64,000 nucleotides of DNA from an uncultured Corynebacterium sp. (GTDB lineage: Bacteria; Actinomycetota; Actinomycetes; Mycobacteriales; Mycobacteriaceae): NCBI RefSeq assembly GCF_946221935.1, contig NZ_CAMIGN010000002.1, positions 117,536 to 181,535 on the forward strand. Direction: 5' to 3'. The first letter of the stretch is position 1. Each line of letters opens with the position of its first letter. Below are positions 54,543-62,627 of the stretch, piece after piece. The notes under the pieces were generated by a model, which ran no database searches, was not told the origin of the DNA, and worked only from the letters and a program-made list of their open reading frames with translations. Both the position numbers and the translations under genes were made by a program.

Positions 54543-57326
54543 ATGATGTTTCTTCGTTCCCGTCGCGCCATGATCGCTGTCGCGGCTGCCTCCAGCTTGG
54601 TGCTGACCGCCACGGCTGTCCCTAACGCTCCGTTCTCTCCAGTTGCAGCGCAAGCGGCCACGGCCAACAAGACGCAGGATACGACCCTGCCGCTGAAATG
54701 TAATATTTCTGCTGGTGGTGGCCTCGCAAATGAGAATATGGACTTCGCGGGACAAGTGCATGTGGAAATGCCGGAAACTGCTCACCGGAATGAGGTGGTA
54801 ACCGCAAAGATCAATATTGATCGTCTTGTGGTTTCTGACCCCAAACTCGGATCAGTACTGGGTATAAACCCAAGTTTCGAAAGTGGAAACACTCAAAGAA
54901 ACAAGGTGCGTTTCTATATTCCAGACGACGTTGAGCTTGTCGGCTCTAATTTGGACGCTACTTTAGATAAGCATGTCCTAACAGTTGAAAAAATGATGAA
55001 GCCCGGAAAGCTCTCCAGTACATCCGTTTTTGTCGATTTTATGCCACTCGAGGTGAAACTGAAGGCGAAGAATGCTGGCAAACTAGAGATTCAAACTCCG
55101 ACGGAGTATCTGAAGAACGACACCTCGGGCCGTGTAAATAACAACAATATGTTCTACGGTGAAGGGCAATTGAGGTTCAGAGTCGGACTGAGGGTTGCTT
55201 GTCGAACCGATCAGTACAAGACGCTGGGTGCAACCCAGATCGGCAATGGCAATGAGCTCAATGAGCCTAAATACTCCGCAATCGAGGTGAAGCAGCAGGA
55301 TACCGCTACCTCGAAGAACACTGCGCAGGCACCGGAAGGCACCACCTACGCAAAGGGTCCCAATGCTCCTGAGTGGGCAGAGGTTGCCGCTGACGGCACT
55401 GTGTCTGTGAATCCGGGATTGGATGTGAAGCCGGGCGACTACACTGTCCCGGTCGTTGTCACCTACCCGGACTCTTCTGCGGACAACACCGTTGTGAATG
55501 TGACAGTGAAGGTAAAGCCTCTGGCGGAACAGCACGATCCGCAGTACGCAGAAGTGACTGTTAAGCAGCTGGATGAGGAGACTGTCGAGGCTCCAAAGGA
55601 TATTGCCGAGGGTGCGACTTTCGCTCTTGGCGAAGGTGCACCGAACTGGGCCACTGTTGCTGAGGATGGCACCGTCACCGTAAAGCCCAGCCGGGAAGTG
55701 AAACCAGGCGACTACACCGTTCCAGTCGTTGTCAGCTACCCGGACCAGTCCAAGGGCGACACTGTGGTTAACGTCCACGTGAAGGTCACCCACACCAACG
55801 AGTTGCACGATCCGCAGTTCGGCGAGGCCACCGTCGAGCAGGAGAGCACCGCCACCGTCGCCGCCCCGGAGGGGCTGCCCGAGGGTGCGAAGGTTACCCG
55901 TGGTGAGGGTGCGCCGGAGTGGGTCACCGTCAACGAGGATGGTTCTATCGAGGCAAAGCCCACCCTGGAGACCGAAGCCAAGGATTACACCGTTCCGGTT
56001 GTCGTCACTTACGACGACGGGTCCACCGACGAAGCAACGGCCAAGGTGACCGTCACCAAGAAGCCGGACAACCAGATTTACTCCCCGGAGTTTGGCAGCA
56101 TCACCGTGCAGGCCAACCGTTCCGCAAAGACTCCTGCTATCGAGGGCTTGCCGGAGGGCACCAAGTTCGCCCTGGCTGAGGGTGCTCCGGAGTGGGCGTC
56201 CATCGACGACAAGGGCGCTGTCCAACTGAACCCGGGCGGCGAGGTTGATGCGAAGGACTACACGGTTCCGGTTACCGTCACCTACCCCGATGGCACTATC
56301 GACAATGCCGAGCTGAAGGTCACGGTCACGGAGCGCGCGATCAACGAGCTACATGATCCGACCTACAAGCCGATCGAGGTAAAGCAGGAAGAGACCGCCA
56401 CTGTTGCTGCTCCTGAGGGCAGCACTGCAGACGCTGAGTATTCCCTGGGTGCAGGCGCACCGAACTGGGTCACTCTGAACAAAGATGGCAGCCTCGAGAC
56501 ACGTCCGGGTCTTGAGGTTAAGCCGGGCGAGTACAAGATCCCGGTGACGGTCATCTACGGAGATGACTCTGCTGACCGCACTACTGCTGTGGTTACCGTG
56601 ACCGTGAAGCGCGCTAACGAGATCCACGATCCGACCTACTCTGACGTGACGGTGAAGCAGGGCGACGAAGTGACCGCTCCGGCTCCGACTGATGTGGCTG
56701 AGGGTGCGACCTTCGAGGCTGGCGAGGGCGTACCGTCCTGGATCACCGTCAACCCGGACGGCACCGTAACCGCCAAGCCGGGCACGGATGTAGAGGCCAA
56801 GGAGTACACCGTTCCGGTGAAGGTCTCCTACAACGATGGTTCCGGTGACGACACGACCGTGAACGTCACCGTCACCGTGAAGCCTGCCAACGAGATCCAC
56901 GATCCTTCCTTCGAGGATATCTCCGTGAAGCCGGGCGAGACCGTCACCTCCAAGGTGCCGGGTGATACCGGCGAAGGTGCTAAGTTCACCGCTGGTGAGG
57001 GTGCACCTGAGTGGGCCACCGTCAACGAGAACGGCACCGTCACCCTGAAGCCAGGCAAGGACGTCGAGCCGGGTGAATACAACATTCCGGTCGTAGTCAC
57101 TTACCCGGACGGATCGACCTCCACCGTGGAGCTGAAGGTGAACGTAGAAAAGCAGGAGAATCCGAGCGGAAGCTCCGGATCCAGCAACGGTTCCAGCAGC
57201 TCCAGCGGAGTCACTGGCTCCAGCCCGCTGGGTAAGTTCTTCGCAGCCCTGTTCGGAACGATTGCCATCGGCGCTGGTCTGTTCGGCCTGTACAACTGGG
57301 CCCGCGCCCACGGCTACGTCCGCTAA
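54543..57326 (+). CDS. Large repeat-containing surface protein (Rib/YPDG-like)
   Basis: About 927 residues from ATG 54543 (ATG 54546 and GTG 54534 are alternatives). A signal peptide (RRAMIAVAAASSLVLTATA) is followed by a unique domain of ~190 residues with two Cys, then seven ~90-residue repeats, a Ser/Gly linker (GSSGSSNGSSSSSG) and one C-terminal membrane helix (FFAALFGTIAIGAGLFGLY) ending in Arg. Each repeat contains a HDPxF/Y start, a W-x-T-V-x-x-DG-T-V core and a Y-T-V-P-V-x-V-x-Y-x-DGS end, like Rib/YPDG bacterial surface repeats. There is no LPxTG sorting signal, so it would be held by the helix. The N-terminal domain looks richer in A and T than the repeats. Likely an adhesin; role inferred. 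Confidence 0.85.
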   Translation: MMFLRSRRAMIAVAAASSLVLTATAVPNAPFSPVAAQAATANKTQDTTLPLKCNISAGGGLANENMDFAGQVHVEMPETAHRNEVVTAKINIDRLVVSDPKLGSVLGINPSFESGNTQRNKVRFYIPDDVELVGSNLDATLDKHVLTVEKMMKPGKLSSTSVFVDFMPLEVKLKAKNAGKLEIQTPTEYLKNDTSGRVNNNNMFYGEGQLRFRVGLRVACRTDQYKTLGATQIGNGNELNEPKYSAIEVKQQDTATSKNTAQAPEGTTYAKGPNAPEWAEVAADGTVSVNPGLDVKPGDYTVPVVVTYPDSSADNTVVNVTVKVKPLAEQHDPQYAEVTVKQLDEETVEAPKDIAEGATFALGEGAPNWATVAEDGTVTVKPSREVKPGDYTVPVVVSYPDQSKGDTVVNVHVKVTHTNELHDPQFGEATVEQESTATVAAPEGLPEGAKVTRGEGAPEWVTVNEDGSIEAKPTLETEAKDYTVPVVVTYDDGSTDEATAKVTVTKKPDNQIYSPEFGSITVQANRSAKTPAIEGLPEGTKFALAEGAPEWASIDDKGAVQLNPGGEVDAKDYTVPVTVTYPDGTIDNAELKVTVTERAINELHDPTYKPIEVKQEETATVAAPEGSTADAEYSLGAGAPNWVTLNKDGSLETRPGLEVKPGEYKIPVTVIYGDDSADRTTAVVTVTVKRANEIHDPTYSDVTVKQGDEVTAPAPTDVAEGATFEAGEGVPSWITVNPDGTVTAKPGTDVEAKEYTVPVKVSYNDGSGDDTTVNVTVTVKPANEIHDPSFEDISVKPGETVTSKVPGDTGEGAKFTAGEGAPEWATVNENGTVTLKPGKDVEPGEYNIPVVVTYPDGSTSTVELKVNVEKQENPSGSSGSSNGSSSSSGVTGSSPLGKFFAALFGTIAIGAGLFGLYNWARAHGYVR
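55250..57165 (+). repeat. Seven tandem ~270-bp repeats in the surface protein gene
   Basis: Units begin at about 55250, 55530, 55800, 56070, 56340, 56615 and 56890, each coding ~90 residues that open with N-E-x-H-D-P or a variant. The units are similar but not identical in DNA, with different codons at many sites, so they look older than a fresh expansion. Units 6 and 7 are the closest to each other. Confidence 0.85.
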
Positions 57327-57338
57327 CCGCGGGTGCGC

Positions 57339-58193
57339 TTAGTTGCGAACAAACTGCCCATCCCGCAGGTGGCGGTAAAACGTCACTGACTTAAGCGGAC
57401 GAGGATGGCGCACGCCATCGCGCGTCACGTTCAAGTCCACACCACCAGCCTGCAAGGCCCGGCCCCGCAGTACCGTCGGAGAAACGGCACTGCGGGGCTT
57501 CTTCACTCGCCCAAACAAGCCCTTGCGCGGCAACGGCGGACGCTGCACCGCAGCCAACCCTGGAGCATCTGGAGTGGGCACCATCCGCACACCGTTATTG
57601 AAGTCGCTTGTTCCGGCCTTGTTCTGCTCAAACAAGACCGCAGAATCAACAATCACCTCGCCGATCATCTCTGCAGTCCCAGAATCCTTCTCCGGGCCAG
57701 TCACCTCGGCCACTCCCAACGTCACCACGCCATGGTCGTCGCGGATCACCGGAGTCGGCACAGCCGGGGAAGCGAGCGCGAAGGTGAGATGTTCGGCGGG
57801 GGAGAAGGTGGCGTCCAACCCCCAAGAAAGAGCGACCGCAGAAGAACCGGTAGGGATAAACCCAACCTCGACCCACAGAGCATCGATCCGCATCAACTTA
57901 GAAACCACAGCGGCGATGGCAGCATCGCTGCCCTGCACAATCACCCGCACCCGCTCGCTGACCTGGTGCGGATCAGGCTGCGGGGTGCCCAAATGGGGTG
58001 CGTCTGGGCGTTGCATCAGCTCATCCAGCGACGGGGTAGAGCCCACCACAAAACGCTCCAGATCATCCAAAAAGCGCAACTCCTTGCGCGTGGGAACAGC
58101 GGATACATCGAGGCATTCCACGACCTCGCCCGGCAGCACGGGATCGCGCAAGTGATCGCTGGCGGGAACATCGCAACGCAAGAAGAACAACAT
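57339..58193 (-). CDS. Hypothetical protein, 284 residues
   Basis: Started at ATG 58193, with TATGGT 8 bases upstream on its strand, again the leaderless pattern; the open frame to 58808 is antisense to purA. No family recognised. The sequence shows alternating strand and helix (VRVIVQGSDAAIAAVVSKLMRID, then LWVEVGFIPTG) and a basic C-terminal part (LFGRVKKPRSAVSPTVLRGRAL, GVRHPRPLKSVTFYRHLRDG). No signal peptide or membrane segment. Divergent from purA and convergent with the surface protein gene. Confidence 0.7.
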   Translation of the reverse strand: MLFFLRCDVPASDHLRDPVLPGEVVECLDVSAVPTRKELRFLDDLERFVVGSTPSLDELMQRPDAPHLGTPQPDPHQVSERVRVIVQGSDAAIAAVVSKLMRIDALWVEVGFIPTGSSAVALSWGLDATFSPAEHLTFALASPAVPTPVIRDDHGVVTLGVAEVTGPEKDSGTAEMIGEVIVDSAVLFEQNKAGTSDFNNGVRMVPTPDAPGLAAVQRPPLPRKGLFGRVKKPRSAVSPTVLRGRALQAGGVDLNVTRDGVRHPRPLKSVTFYRHLRDGQFVRN

Positions 58194-58334
58194 AGAAACC
58201 CACCATAGCGAGTGCCACAACCACCGGCGAAGTACTAGAATGGTGAAACGTCTAGGTGCCCCGTCCGACCGCCGGAGCGGGGCTACAACCGTGAGTGCAT
58301 CTGTACCAACCCAAGAGGACGTGTTTAAGTTTCC

Positions 58335-59624
58335 ATGGCAGCGATCATCGTCGTAGGCGCCCAGTGGGGCGACGAAGGTAAGGGCAAAGCTACCGACATT
58401 CTGGGCGGAAAGGTCGATTATGTCGTCAAGCCCAACGGTGGCAACAACGCCGGACACACCGTCGTCGTCGGAGGCGAGAAATACGAGCTCAAGCTGCTGC
58501 CCGCAGGTGTACTGTCCGAAAACGCAACCCCCATCATCGGCAATGGCTGCGTGGTGAACCTGGAGGCTCTGTTCGAGGAAATCGACGGCCTGGAGGCCCG
58601 CGGTGCGAACGCTTCCCGCCTGCGCGTATCCGCTAATGCGCAGCTGGTGGCGCCGTACCACATTGCTATCGATCGCGTGGCGGAGCGCTTCTTGGGTAAG
58701 CGCGCCATCGGCACCACCGGTCGCGGTATCGGCCCAACCTATGCGGACAAGGTCTCCCGCGTGGGTATCCGCGCCCAGGATCTGCTGGACGAATCCATCC
58801 TGCGGCAAAAGATCGAATCCGCGCTGGATCAGAAGAACCAGATCCTCGTGAAGATCTACAACCGCCGCGCCGTTGACGTGGACGAAGTAGTGGAGTACTT
58901 CCTCTCCTACGCCGACCGCCTTAAGCCGATGCTGATCGATGCGACGACGGAGCTGAACAAGGCTCTTGACGCCGGTAAGTCCGTGCTGATGGAGGGCGGC
59001 CAGGCCACGATGCTAGACGTGGACCATGGCACTTATCCCTTTGTGACCTCATCGAATCCCACGACCGGTGGCGCCTGCGTGGGCAGCGGCATTGGACCGA
59101 CGCGCATCACGGCATCCCTGGGCATCATCAAGGCCTACACCACGCGCGTGGGTGCCGGACCGTTCCCGACCGAGCTTTTCGATAAATGGGGAGAGTTCCT
59201 ACAGACCACTGGCGGTGAGGTGGGAGTGAACACCGGTCGTAAGCGCCGCTGTGGCTGGTACGACTCCGTGATCGCCCGCTACGCCTCCCGCGTCAATGGC
59301 TTTACCGACTACTTCCTGACGAAGCTGGACGTGTTGACCGGCATCGGCGAAATCCCGATCTGTGTGGCCTATGACGTGGACGGTGTTCGCCACGACGAGA
59401 TGCCGATGACGCAGACCGAGTTCCACCACGCCACTCCGATCTACGAAACCATGCCTGCATGGGACGAGGACATTACGGAGTGCAAGACCTTCGAGGAACT
59501 ACCGCAGAAGGCGCAGGATTACGTCAAACGCCTGGAGGAGCTCTCTGGTTGCCGCATTTCCTACATCGGCGTGGGGCCAGGCCGCGACCAGACTATCGTC
59601 ATCAACGACGTAGCGGAAGGCTAA
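58335..59624 (+). CDS. purA: Adenylosuccinate synthetase
   Basis: 429 residues. First enzyme from IMP to AMP, using GTP and aspartate. Starts at ATG 58335. Active-site motifs: GAQWGDEGKGKATD (GTP loop and catalytic Asp), NNAGHTVV (catalytic His), GTTGRGIGPTYADK, EGGQATMLDVDHGTYPFVTSSNPT and VGVNTGRKRRCGWYD. A TAGAAT at 58236-58241 is a likely -10 box, giving a leader of about 90 bases. Confidence 0.98.
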   Translation: MAAIIVVGAQWGDEGKGKATDILGGKVDYVVKPNGGNNAGHTVVVGGEKYELKLLPAGVLSENATPIIGNGCVVNLEALFEEIDGLEARGANASRLRVSANAQLVAPYHIAIDRVAERFLGKRAIGTTGRGIGPTYADKVSRVGIRAQDLLDESILRQKIESALDQKNQILVKIYNRRAVDVDEVVEYFLSYADRLKPMLIDATTELNKALDAGKSVLMEGGQATMLDVDHGTYPFVTSSNPTTGGACVGSGIGPTRITASLGIIKAYTTRVGAGPFPTELFDKWGEFLQTTGGEVGVNTGRKRRCGWYDSVIARYASRVNGFTDYFLTKLDVLTGIGEIPICVAYDVDGVRHDEMPMTQTEFHHATPIYETMPAWDEDITECKTFEELPQKAQDYVKRLEELSGCRISYIGVGPGRDQTIVINDVAEG

Positions 59625-59636
59625 AGCCGGCGCGAT

Positions 59637-59657
59637 CACTACCAGCTATCGGTAGTG
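59637..59657 (+). terminator. Possible terminator hairpin after purA
   Basis: CACTACC and GGTAGTG pair around AGCTATC, 13 bases after the purA stop. No T run follows, so termination strength is uncertain. It lies between convergent genes. Confidence 0.4.
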
Positions 59658-59675
59658 GCGCAAAGGGCGCTGCGG

Positions 59676-60107
59676 TCAGTCTACGAATAGGGATTCATCA
59701 TCGCTGGCGAGTAGCTGTCCGGCATTCTTGCCGAGCATGAGCGTGTAGATCTGCTCAATATGGATTAGTACCGCCATTTTCGGCGGATTGTGGCCCATTT
59801 CATCAGCGAACTTCACTGCTGCTTCCCAAACGGGCCCCTCGTGGAATAGCTCTGCAGAGCCGACAAATCGATACCCGTCTAGTTGGCCCCAATCTACTAC
59901 CGCTACCGCGGCTTTCGACCCCGCACGAAGATTCTCGAGGTGCTGGCGCCCAGTGTTTTCGTTGTAGATCAGCGTCTCGTCATCCCAGACGCGCAGGCTG
60001 CGCTTCGGGCCGATGTTCGGTAGGAGAATTTCGCCGTCAGTCACTGTTGCCAGATACGGCAATTGCGCACTGAGCATGTCTTTCATCTCTTGGGTGAGCT
60101 TCGCCAT
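59676..60107 (-). CDS. Pyridoxamine 5'-phosphate oxidase-like FMN-binding protein
   Basis: 143 residues. The split-barrel flavin fold is suggested by LPYLATVTDGEILLPNIGPKR, LIYNENTGRQHLENLRAG and KAAVAVVDWGQLDGYRFVGSAEL, followed by a C-terminal helix and VLIHIEQIYTLM. The family ranges from true oxidases to heme and flavin-handling proteins. Divergent from nrdI across a 176-base region with a strong palindrome, so the two may share a regulator. Confidence 0.82.
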   Translation of the reverse strand: MAKLTQEMKDMLSAQLPYLATVTDGEILLPNIGPKRSLRVWDDETLIYNENTGRQHLENLRAGSKAAVAVVDWGQLDGYRFVGSAELFHEGPVWEAAVKFADEMGHNPPKMAVLIHIEQIYTLMLGKNAGQLLASDDESLFVD

Positions 60108-60181
60108 GGAAGTTTTCCTTTCTTAGTAGTCGAGCGTTGTACGCTGCATACTCTACACAAGAGTTCAATCGAGTGTTACTC

Positions 60182-60205
60182 TAAAGTTCAATAGATTGAA
60201 CTTTA
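60182..60205. promoter_or_regulatory. Perfect 11-bp palindrome between the PPOX gene and nrdI
   Basis: TAAAGTTCAAT, AG, ATTGAACTTTA. A related half site GAGTTCAAT stands at about 60161-60169. The form (TTCAAT-N2-ATTGAA) resembles MarR-family operators; I do not see an NrdR box or a DtxR box. It is 79-102 bases before the nrdI ATG and 75-98 before the PPOX start, so it may control both. Confidence 0.6.
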
Positions 60206-60283
60206 TGTCTGAACCTTATGTCTCGTGCTCAAGGTGCCGTTTTCCAAGAGCAGCAGATTAAACAACTAGGAAGGAATACCCCT

Positions 60284-60775
60284 ATGTCAACAACCGCGGC
60301 TACACAGCCGCGCATCGTCTACTTCTCCTCTGCCTCCGAAAACACTCGACGCTTCGTAGCCAAACTCGGTATCCCCGCCCAGCGCATTCCTTTGCGAAGA
60401 AAAGATCCCGAGCTGATCGTCAACGAACCGTATGTGTTAATCACCCCGACGTATGGCGGAGGTGATCAGCGGAAAGCCGTTCCCAAGCAAGTCATCAAAT
60501 TCCTCAACAATCCTCACAATCGCGCGCTAATTCGGGGAGTAATTACCAGCGGAAATACGAACTTTGGCACTGCATACTGCTGTGCCGGATCAACGATTGC
60601 CGCCAAGTGCCGCGTACCGGAGCTTTACCGTTTCGAGCTGCTTGGCACGGCTCGCGACGTTGCCCGGGTACAAATTGGGCTCCGCAATTTCTGGAACCAC
60701 ATGCGCGGGGAGAACGGGCGTCAAGAACAAGACCCAAGTGAAAACCGATACAAAAACGCAGGAAGTGAAAATTGA
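60284..60775 (+). CDS. nrdI: Flavoprotein NrdI
   Basis: 163-residue flavodoxin-like protein that supplies oxidant (superoxide or peroxide) to activate the class I small subunit. ATG 60284 follows AGGAAGG. Landmarks: IVYFSSASENTRRFVAKLG (phosphate-binding loop), PYVLITPTYGGGDQRKAVPK, and GVITSGNTNFGTAYCCAG near the isoalloxazine, as in known NrdI. The C-terminal ~25 residues are polar and probably loose. It overlaps the nrdF-like gene by four bases. In class Ie systems NrdI is needed to turn the radical Tyr into DOPA. Confidence 0.93.
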   Translation: MSTTAATQPRIVYFSSASENTRRFVAKLGIPAQRIPLRRKDPELIVNEPYVLITPTYGGGDQRKAVPKQVIKFLNNPHNRALIRGVITSGNTNFGTAYCCAGSTIAAKCRVPELYRFELLGTARDVARVQIGLRNFWNHMRGENGRQEQDPSENRYKNAGSEN

Positions 60776-61788
60776 GTTACCGTAAACGCTCCCAGACCCC
60801 ACCGCAATGGCTGCAGAACCCCAGCGTCCCTCTGCGGCCGGTGAATTGGAACCAGCTGGAAGATCCGAAGGACCTAGAGATCTGGCAGCGCCTGACCAGC
60901 AACTTCTGGTTGCCTGAAAAGGTGCCGCTATCCAATGACCTGTCCAAATGGAATGGCCTGACGGATGCCGAACGCGAGTTGACCACAAAGGTATTCACGG
61001 GACTGACACTGCTAGATACAGTCCAAGCCACCGTCGGTGAGATCAGCCAGATCCCAGATTCCCGCACGGAGCACGAACAGGCCGTCTACGCGAACATTGC
61101 ATTCATGCAAGCCGTGCACGCTCGCAGCTATAGCAGCGTTTTCAGCACTATGTGCAGCAGCGAGGAAATCGACCGTGCATACGCCTGGGCAGTGGACAAT
61201 CCTGTACTCCAACGGCGGGCGACCGCAGTGATGCAGTACTACAACGGGCAGGATCCGCTAAAGCGCAAGGTCGCGGCCACGCTACTTTCTTCTCTATTGC
61301 TATACGCAGGGTTTTACCTGCCGCTGTGGTTTAGCTGTCGCGGCATTCTGATGAATACGGCGGATATGATCCGTCTGATCCTGCGCGACAAGGCGGTGCA
61401 CGGCTACTACTCGGGTTATAAGTTTCAGCGCGGGTTGGAGGCTCACCCAGAACGCGCGCAGGAGCTCGAGGACTTCACGTTCTCCCTAGTGGAGGAGCTG
61501 CTTGCCTTAGAGAAAGAATACTCGGGGGATTTGTATGGCACAGCCTTGCCCAACCAAGCCTCGCTGATCGAAGGCGTGATGGCGTTCGTGCACTACAACG
61601 CAGACAAGGCACTGATGAACCTAGGCTACCCGCCACAGTATGAGGAAGAATCGGCAAAGACTGAGCCGGAGATTATCGCCGCGTTAGCGCCCGATTCTAA
61701 CGAGACTCACGATTTCTTTAGCGGCTCGGGATCTTCCTACGTTATCGGTCGGGCGGAGTCCACAGTGGAAGACGACTGGGACTTCTAG
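60772..61788 (+). CDS. nrdF: Ribonucleotide reductase small subunit, class Ie (metal-free R2, QSK type)
   Basis: 338 residues, started at TTG 60772 behind GGAAGTG. The chain aligns without gaps to E. coli NrdF with an offset of 15. Tyr120 (radical Tyr) in MQAVHARSYSSVF, Asp82, His116 and His210 are kept. The other metal ligands are changed: Glu98 equivalent is Gln113 (FMQAVH), Glu158 equivalent is Ser173 (LLSSLLLYAGF), and Glu192 equivalent is Lys207 (RDKAVHGYY). Loss of three carboxylates to Gln, Ser and Lys defines the QSK form of class Ie R2, which holds no metal and carries a DOPA radical at the Tyr after NrdI-dependent modification. The C-terminus DDWDF is intact, so it can dock on a large subunit, but no nrdE lies in the window. 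Confidence 0.93.
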   Translation: MSYRKRSQTPPQWLQNPSVPLRPVNWNQLEDPKDLEIWQRLTSNFWLPEKVPLSNDLSKWNGLTDAERELTTKVFTGLTLLDTVQATVGEISQIPDSRTEHEQAVYANIAFMQAVHARSYSSVFSTMCSSEEIDRAYAWAVDNPVLQRRATAVMQYYNGQDPLKRKVAATLLSSLLLYAGFYLPLWFSCRGILMNTADMIRLILRDKAVHGYYSGYKFQRGLEAHPERAQELEDFTFSLVEELLALEKEYSGDLYGTALPNQASLIEGVMAFVHYNADKALMNLGYPPQYEEESAKTEPEIIAALAPDSNETHDFFSGSGSSYVIGRAESTVEDDWDF

Positions 61789-61887
61789 AGGGCTATACGT
61801 TTGCAGGCGACCTATCTGGCTGCTTGAAGGTGCTCGATCGGGAGCCAACTGCTGTGCGCGGCATCTCGATCGATCAGGGCAGAGAGT

Positions 61888-62571
61888 TTAGCCCTCGGCG
61901 GAATTAGCCTGATTCAGACCGACCATGCGGAGAGTCATCAGATTGAGCGTTTTGGTGGTCCGCTCGATGATTTCCTCGCGGTTGTCATCCGTGACCTCGT
62001 AGAAGCCCTCCACGAAAGTGGCGTGGCAGAAGCGGGTGAACATGGCGGCAATGGCAGCAGCGGTGTACTCCACATCGTCCAGCGGCGGGATCATGTTCTT
62101 AGCAAGCAAGGCCTCCAAGAACCGGCGGTTACGGCCAACCATCTGCTTGGCAATCTGCATCTGTCGAACCGCGAGCTCTTTGCTGAACTGCGAAGACTGC
62201 GCCACCAGGTTCATGGCACCCGCGTTGTGTGCGTAAAAGCGCACGAACTCCTTGTTGGAGCCCTCGATCGTGGCGCGGGCGTCATCAGTGCTCAGCAAGC
62301 TATCGTCCAGGGTGGGAGTCATGTCCTTCTCGACGCTGGCCAGCACGTTCATCAGCAGATCTTGGCGATCTTCGAAGTAGGTATACAGGGTACCGACCGA
62401 ACAGCCGGCCACCTCTGCGATCTTCGTGAGCTTAGTGTGGTGATATCCGTCGCTGGTGAACACCTTGCGGGCGGCGTCCAGGATAGCGGCGCGGCGAGCC
62501 GCGGCCTTCGGGGAGCGGGCATCATCAGAGTGAGTAGTTTCGGTTACATTGTCGTGCACCATGGCATTCAT
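61888..62571 (-). CDS. TetR-family transcriptional regulator
   Basis: 227 residues from ATG 62571 (62562 also possible). N-terminal helix-turn-helix: RRAAILDAARKVFTSDGYHHTKLTKIAEVAGCSVGTLYTYF, then a helical ligand domain (~75-210) with EFVRFYAHNAGAMNLVAQSSQFSKE. Divergent from the nucleoside hydrolase with 56 bases between start codons, a usual layout for control of that gene or of itself. Effector unknown. Confidence 0.9.
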   Translation of the reverse strand: MNAMVHDNVTETTHSDDARSPKAAARRAAILDAARKVFTSDGYHHTKLTKIAEVAGCSVGTLYTYFEDRQDLLMNVLASVEKDMTPTLDDSLLSTDDARATIEGSNKEFVRFYAHNAGAMNLVAQSSQFSKELAVRQMQIAKQMVGRNRRFLEALLAKNMIPPLDDVEYTAAAIAAMFTRFCHATFVEGFYEVTDDNREEIIERTTKTLNLMTLRMVGLNQANSAEG

Positions 62572-62627
62572 TATATAAGACTGAACACCTATCAACTAAA
62601 CAAATAAACAGCTTTTGGGGAATAAAA

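Noticed and set aside
55083..57311. Two long minus-strand frames (380 and 320 codons) opposite the surface protein repeats
   Set aside because: Their repeated sequence simply mirrors the seven repeats on the plus strand.
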